From: Diospyros lotus
Taxonomy: Eukaryota; Streptophyta; Magnoliopsida; Ericales; Ebenaceae
Reading direction: 5' to 3'
Assembly (NCBI RefSeq): GCF_014633365.1
Contig: NC_068352.1
Span: forward strand, 23,407,310 to 23,471,309
Length of the DNA: 64,000 nt
Part shown: piece by piece, positions 33,301 through 39,300 of the stretch
Position numbering within the stretch: position 1 is the stretch's first letter
How the letters are laid out: every line of letters begins with the position of its first letter
Position numbers and translations under genes: made by a program
The notes under the pieces: generated by a model
The model's input: only the letters and a program-made list of their open reading frames with translations
What the model was told of the DNA's origin: nothing
Databases searched by the model: none

Positions 33301-36300
33301 CACAAATCCTGGCCAAATGATGATCAACACCATCCTGGAAATCCACGTCCCCTCAGAAACAATACTACCGCTCAAAGGCCTCCTGGGGTGATGCCTACTG
33401 GCAGCCCTTGCCACTTGCCGGTCCGGGGTGGTGTTCACTCTCAGCCACGCCATTTGGCGATTCACGTGGGTGGTATTCACTCTCAGCCCAAGTCCCAAAT
33501 GGATATTTTCCCTTGGCATGCCAAGTCCCATAAAAACAACACGCCAATGCCACATACCATGATTCAATGCATCAAATGAAACAACATTTCATGTACACAA
33601 TTTGTCACAAAATTCAATGCACGTGCATAAAACATTTCGGGACAAATCTCTATGAAACCAACCATCACAGGTTAAAACCATTCACACGCAACAAAACATT
33701 TGCATGGATCAAATCAAGTTTAAGAGGAGAACAACTTGGAATAAACAAATTTTGGGGTTAGAACTGCTCACCTTGACAAAAATCAGGGTACCTCGAAAAG
33801 CGCACACTGCCTCGATTTGCGTGCCTGACCTTGATTTTCATGCCAACCTCAAAAGTCACACCAACACTCAACCCTAGGCCTCAAAGCACCCTAATCATTA
33901 TTTAAACATCAAAAATCTGATTTTTCTCATAATTTCTTTATTTTCTCCCATTTTCTCTCTAAAAATTCCAAATAAATACCTATCAAGCTATTTTCTCCAA
34001 TTTTTCTTCACAACACATCATAATAACTTATGAACATCAAGAGAAAATTACTGGACTTACCCGAATGCTGCATTTTCACTCAAAACGAGGCTCTTTGATG
34101 CTAAAATCGAGACAACATAAAGCCCAACTTCAAAACTAATTGCACAGGCCTCTAGATCTTGAATTTAGAGGAATTTAGCAATTTTTTTCACAATTTTTGG
34201 AGCTTGGACACGCCCTCACTCGCCCAAACAAGTTGCTCCACGCGCCTCCAGTCGTGGGGCCTAGCTGGCGCGTGTCCCACATGCGTCAATCGTCTTCTTC
34301 CTCAGCTCGCCGGACAGCAGCGTGATGCTCTGGTTTAATGGCCATAACTCCTTCATCCGGACTCTGATTGACCTCCCGTTTGAACCTATGGCTTCGTCTT
34401 TTCGCCCTCTACCGGATAATAACATAAAATCCCACAAACGTTGCCATTTTCAGACTGCTCGAAGCTATTTTCCGGCGAAACTCATTTTTCCGACGAGGCT
34501 TCGGATCTCACTCATCTCTCAACCAAAATGGCCAAATTGCACAGGAATGAAGCTCTAGACATGGGCAACAAAAGCCCCTTATCCGATTCTCCCAATTTAT
34601 TCACAAATTTGCAAATCTAAGAAATTAATTTTTGAAGGCATTCGGCCATTGCTATTTATAGGCAACCCGAGCCTCCAAACGCTCAAGGGTGTTCAATCAA
34701 ATGTGTCCAAAGCCTCTATCACCCCTGGATCGACCTATTTGCTGCAAAAATCGACCGCAATGATGAATTTTGAAGCTTCCCAAATTTGGCTGAATTCTTG
34801 GTCAACTTTTCTTCAAATTTCAGCCACCCTCGTGGCTGTTGTCGGCCAAGACTTAGTCCAAACACCTCCCCAACCAACCCTCGTGCAATCCCATGGCTCA
34901 TATGAGGCTGGTCGGCAACCAGAACTGGCCGGTCAGCCATGGCAGCTTCCTTCCTCCTTCCACTTTGAAAAATTACACTTTCACCACACTTATTTTGTCT
35001 CTTATGCCTTGACCCATTTTCACAAAGCCCCTGAACTTTCCAATATTTCCATTGAGTCCCTCAAGTAATAAAAACTCCCATTCCTTCTCGGAAGATTCCA
35101 AAAACTCGCCATCTTGGCCTCCCTCCGATGAATTCAAAAAACTGCATTTTGGCCCGAATCTTTGTTTTGGCCTCAAACATATTCGTTTCTTCCAAAAACC
35201 ACTAAAGGGTTGTTGTACACACCAAATATGAATACCTTCGGGGTTCCGTTGACTTCAATAATTCGGTTTTACAGCCTATCCCGTAGCTACATTTTTAGCT
35301 GTACTGAAAACTATTTATGATCCATTTTATTTCGATGCCATAAATCATTCCTTGAAATACTCGACACTACTATATCATTTTCTTTAGGCATCTCGGCTCC
35401 AAGGTACTCCCTACAATCGATTCGGTAAATTTCTCCGGCTATTCTGATACCTATTTTCCTCAAATCTCATTTTTCTAATAAAATACCTATTTCTCAATTA
35501 CCCAAAGTTCTCGGGTATTACAAGTGTGACTGTCCTTTTGGTTTATGTGGACGATATAATAGTTACTGGTAATGATGAAAAGGAAGAGAAAAACCTGAAG
35601 AGTGCTTAGCAAAAAAAATTAAAATTAAGGACTTGGGAAGACTAAAATACTTCTTGTTCAAGATCGAAGGATGATTGGCACGAGGCTTGAGTCCCACAAA
35701 CTCTACTATCTACCTCACCCTACTTCATCAATAGTGTGCACGACGATTGCTTCCCCTCTACAGGTCTATTATCGGTTAGGTCACCCGTCTCTCCCCAATC
35801 TCAAGAAAATGGTTCCTAGTCTCTCTAGTATTTCTTCCTTAGAGAATGGGTCTTGTCAACTTGGGAAACATAGTCGTAGTCTTTCTCGAGTAGAGTCAAT
35901 AAACGTGTTAGTTCTCCTTTTTCAGTGGTCCATTCGGACGTATGGGGTCCTAGTCATGTCAATTCAGAAGACGGTTTTTGTTATTTTGTAACCTTTATTG
36001 ATGATTTTTTTCGAACTACATGGCTATATTTAATGAAAATGTGTTCAAAATTGTTTTCTGTCTTCACCACATTTTGTGTTGAAATTAGAACTCAGTTTAA
36101 TGTGTCTATTCGTGTTCTCCGTAATGATAATGCTCTTGAATATTTGTCCTCGCTATTTAAATCCTATATGGCATCTAATGGGATTCCTCACCAAACTTCG
36201 TGTCTTGGAACCCCACAACAAAATGGGCTAGCTGAATGAAAGAACCGTCATTTAATTGAGATCGTCTGCACGCTTCTTCTTCATATGCATGTTCCGCTTC

Positions 36301-39300
36301 AATACTGGGATGAAACTATCTTAACTGCATGTTGCCTAATTAACCAAATGCCATCTTCTGTCCTTAATGACCAAATTCCTCATTCTGTTCCTTTTTCTTA
36401 AGTTGTCTTATATTCTCTTCCTCCTCGTATCTTTGAGAGTACCTGTTTTGTTCACCATATTGCCCCAGGTCATGATAAGCTATTCGCTCATTCCGTCAAA
36501 TGTGTTTTTTTGGGTTATTCACGCCTTCAAAAGGGGTATCGTTGCTACTCTCCTCAATTAGCTCACTACTTTGTTTCAGCGGATGCAGATATTACCTTCT
36601 TTGAGTCATCTCCTTATTTTCTCTTTTCGCTGAGGTCTCTGAGTTTGTTTCTACTGGCTTACCTTTACCTGTTCCTTTTCCTGACTTTTCCTCTTCTCCT
36701 TCTCCACCACCCTTTGCCTCTCGCTTTGACTGCCCTGATCTTCAGGTCTATCAGCAATGTCCTCGACCGGTGGCCCAAATAGCAGCACCTATCGTTGCTA
36801 GTCCAAGAGAGCCATCCACTGACTCATCCTTTGTGCCCCGTTCGTTCTTCCTTCTTTGGTCCGTCACCCTCGATTTCTAATCTTGACTTACCTATTGCTC
36901 TTCGTAAAGGTACTCATCATTGCACCACTCTCCATCCCATTTCACATTTTGTTAGTTATAATTCTTTGTCCCCTGGATATTCTGCTTTTATTTCTTCTTT
37001 ATCTTTTGTTTCTCTTCCTAAATCTGCTCCCAAAGCTTTTTCCCATCCGGGGTGGCGAGTTACTATGGTTGAAGAAATGTATGTCTTACATTCCATTGGG
37101 ACTTGGTACCCCTTCCCAAGGGTAAGTCTAGTATTGGTTGTCATTGGGTTTACACTGTTAAAGTTGGTCCTGACGGCCAGATTGATAACCTTGTTGCCAA
37201 AGGATACACTTAGGTTTTTGGCCTTGATTATGGCGATACATTTTCTCATGTTATTAAGATCTCCTCTATTCGCCTTTTCTTGTTCCTTATTGTTATGTTT
37301 CACTAACCTTTTCATCAACTGGACATTAAGAATGCTTTCTTTCATGGCGATTTACAGGAAGAGGTGTATATGGAGCAACCTCCTGACTTTGTTAATGAAG
37401 AGGAGTCTGGGCTGGTGTGTCGCCCTTGAAAATCATTATACAACCTAAAACAATCTCTTCGAGCTTGGTTTGGTCGATTCAATTAAGTTGTTCTTAAGTT
37501 TGAGTTAACTCGTAGTAGAACTAATCATTCTGTTTTTTATCACTCTGTCTAGCCACCGCATTCTTCTAGTGGTATATGTTGATGATATAATACTTATAGG
37601 AGATGATGTTGGAATCACTGAATTGAAGATGCATCTTCACCAACAGCTTCAAACTAAGGATCCAGGTTCCTTGAAACATTTTTTGGGGTATTAAGGTAGC
37701 TCAGTCAAAGCAAGGCATCTATATTTCTCAAAGAAAGTATGCCTTGGATATGCTAGAGGAGACAAGGTTGCTTGGATGTAAGCCAATAAATACCCATATG
37801 GATTTGAATATCAGACTGTTATCGGGACAAGGGGGGCCTCTTTTTGATTTTGAGCGCTACCGTCAATTAGTTGGGAAATTTAATTACCTCATAGTCACAC
37901 ATCCTAATATTTCATTTATTGTGAGTGTGGTAAGTCAATTCTTGGATTCACCTTATGACAGTCACTGGGATACAATAATTCATATTCTTTGGTATACTAA
38001 GCTTGCCCCCGGTCGGGGTGTATTAAATCAGAATCATGAACACAGTCGAATTGTGGGATATATGGATACTGATTGGGAAAGATCCCCGACTAATGGGGGA
38101 TCCACATCTTGATACAGTGTATTTGTGGGTGGAAATCTAGTCTCTTGGAAAAGTAAGAAACAAATTGTTGTTGCCAAGTCCAATGCAAAAGCTGAATATA
38201 GGGCAATGGTCGTAACAACATGTAAGCTAATGTGGCTGAAACAGTTAATTGAAGAGTTAGGAGTTACGCAAGTCAAGTCTATGCAATTGATTTGTGACAA
38301 TCAAGCCGCAATGCATATTGCTTCTAATCCTGTGTTCATATTGAAATTGATTGCCACTTTGTTAGAGAAAATGTGCTATCTGAGGATATAGTTACAACAT
38401 ATGTAAGTTCTAGCGATTAGTTGCTTGATTTACTCATCAAGTCACTTAGAAGTTCTCGTATGAATTACATTTGTACCAAGCTAGGCATTCTCAATATATA
38501 TGCTCCAACTTAAGAGGGAATGTTAAATAAGATAAGTAAGAGGTATTGGTATAATTAATTTAATACACTTGTATATATATTCTCTTGTATTATAGACTTT
38601 TGATAGAACACACATTATTTTATTCACTGTTTTCATGGTGATCATGGAAATTGGAAACAAAGTTAATTGTTGTCATAAGACAATCAGGGTTGGGCATGCC
38701 ACAAGATAAACCCAATCTGGTTCAAAGCAACACGAGATAAATGTAGGAATCTGACAGGTAGGCCTTGTCCTCATGTAGCTTATGTTGTGCATATGAGCCA
38801 TCTATAGTTATTTTCATTCAAGAGATTATTTCCAATTGCTTCAAGCTTGTGTCATGCAATGCATAGGCTTCTCTTTTCATAGAGGGTTAATTTTATATAT
38901 TTTCATTTTTACTCTGAACACCCCCCCCCCCCGGCGGTGTGGCAAAGTTTCACTTATAAGTGGTTCAAACACATGCTATTTAAATATCAAGTTAGCAATA
39001 AAGTTTGGAATCAAGACCCTTGCTAGCTCTAATACAATGTTGAATTGTTATCCACTATCTAATCTAAAAGCTTAAGTTCGTAAAATAGGGTTAATTTTAT
39101 CTTTTATATCATCAATTTTACTCTCAACAAGTTACAAGAAAATTTCAAAGATGGTCCATTAAAACAAATAAAAAAGAATACAAATCATGTAAAGAACTCC
39201 AACACCCCCCCCCCCCCCGCCCCCCCCCCCCCCAAAAAAAAAAGGGCACCCCTGCTTCCTTTTTGCAATGATTTGAAGTTCTGTGGCATTTAAAAATACC

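Larger units (their letters stand above)
28602..35665 (+). mobile_element. Ty1/copia element D, 5' two-thirds, interrupted by a solo LTR
   Basis: 5' LTR at 28602-28905, primer site at 28906-28917, then Gag, protease, integrase and RT to 32467. A 3,055-bp LTR splits RT, which resumes at 35528 with [21 protein letters not shown] and runs to about 35665. There it is fused to another copia family, and D's RNase H and 3' LTR are gone. D belongs with copia A and the element at 61390. Confidence 0.9.
35666..38635 (+). mobile_element. Ty1/copia fragment E (protease end to 3' LTR)
   Basis: Protein similarity places it near the intron-5 copia family: [22 protein letters not shown], then integrase, RT, RNase H, a purine tract (TAAGAGGGAA) and an LTR start at 38521. 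There is no Gag or 5' LTR. The 3' LTR end at 38635 (CACTGTTTTCA) is tentative. Confidence 0.82.

Noticed and set aside
34649..35068. 139-codon plus-strand open frame
   Set aside because: It lies inside a solo LTR, has no domain and no similarity to anything I recognise; treated as chance.
36856..37345. Open frames on both strands within copia E RT linker
   Set aside because: They are other-frame shadows of the broken copia polyprotein.
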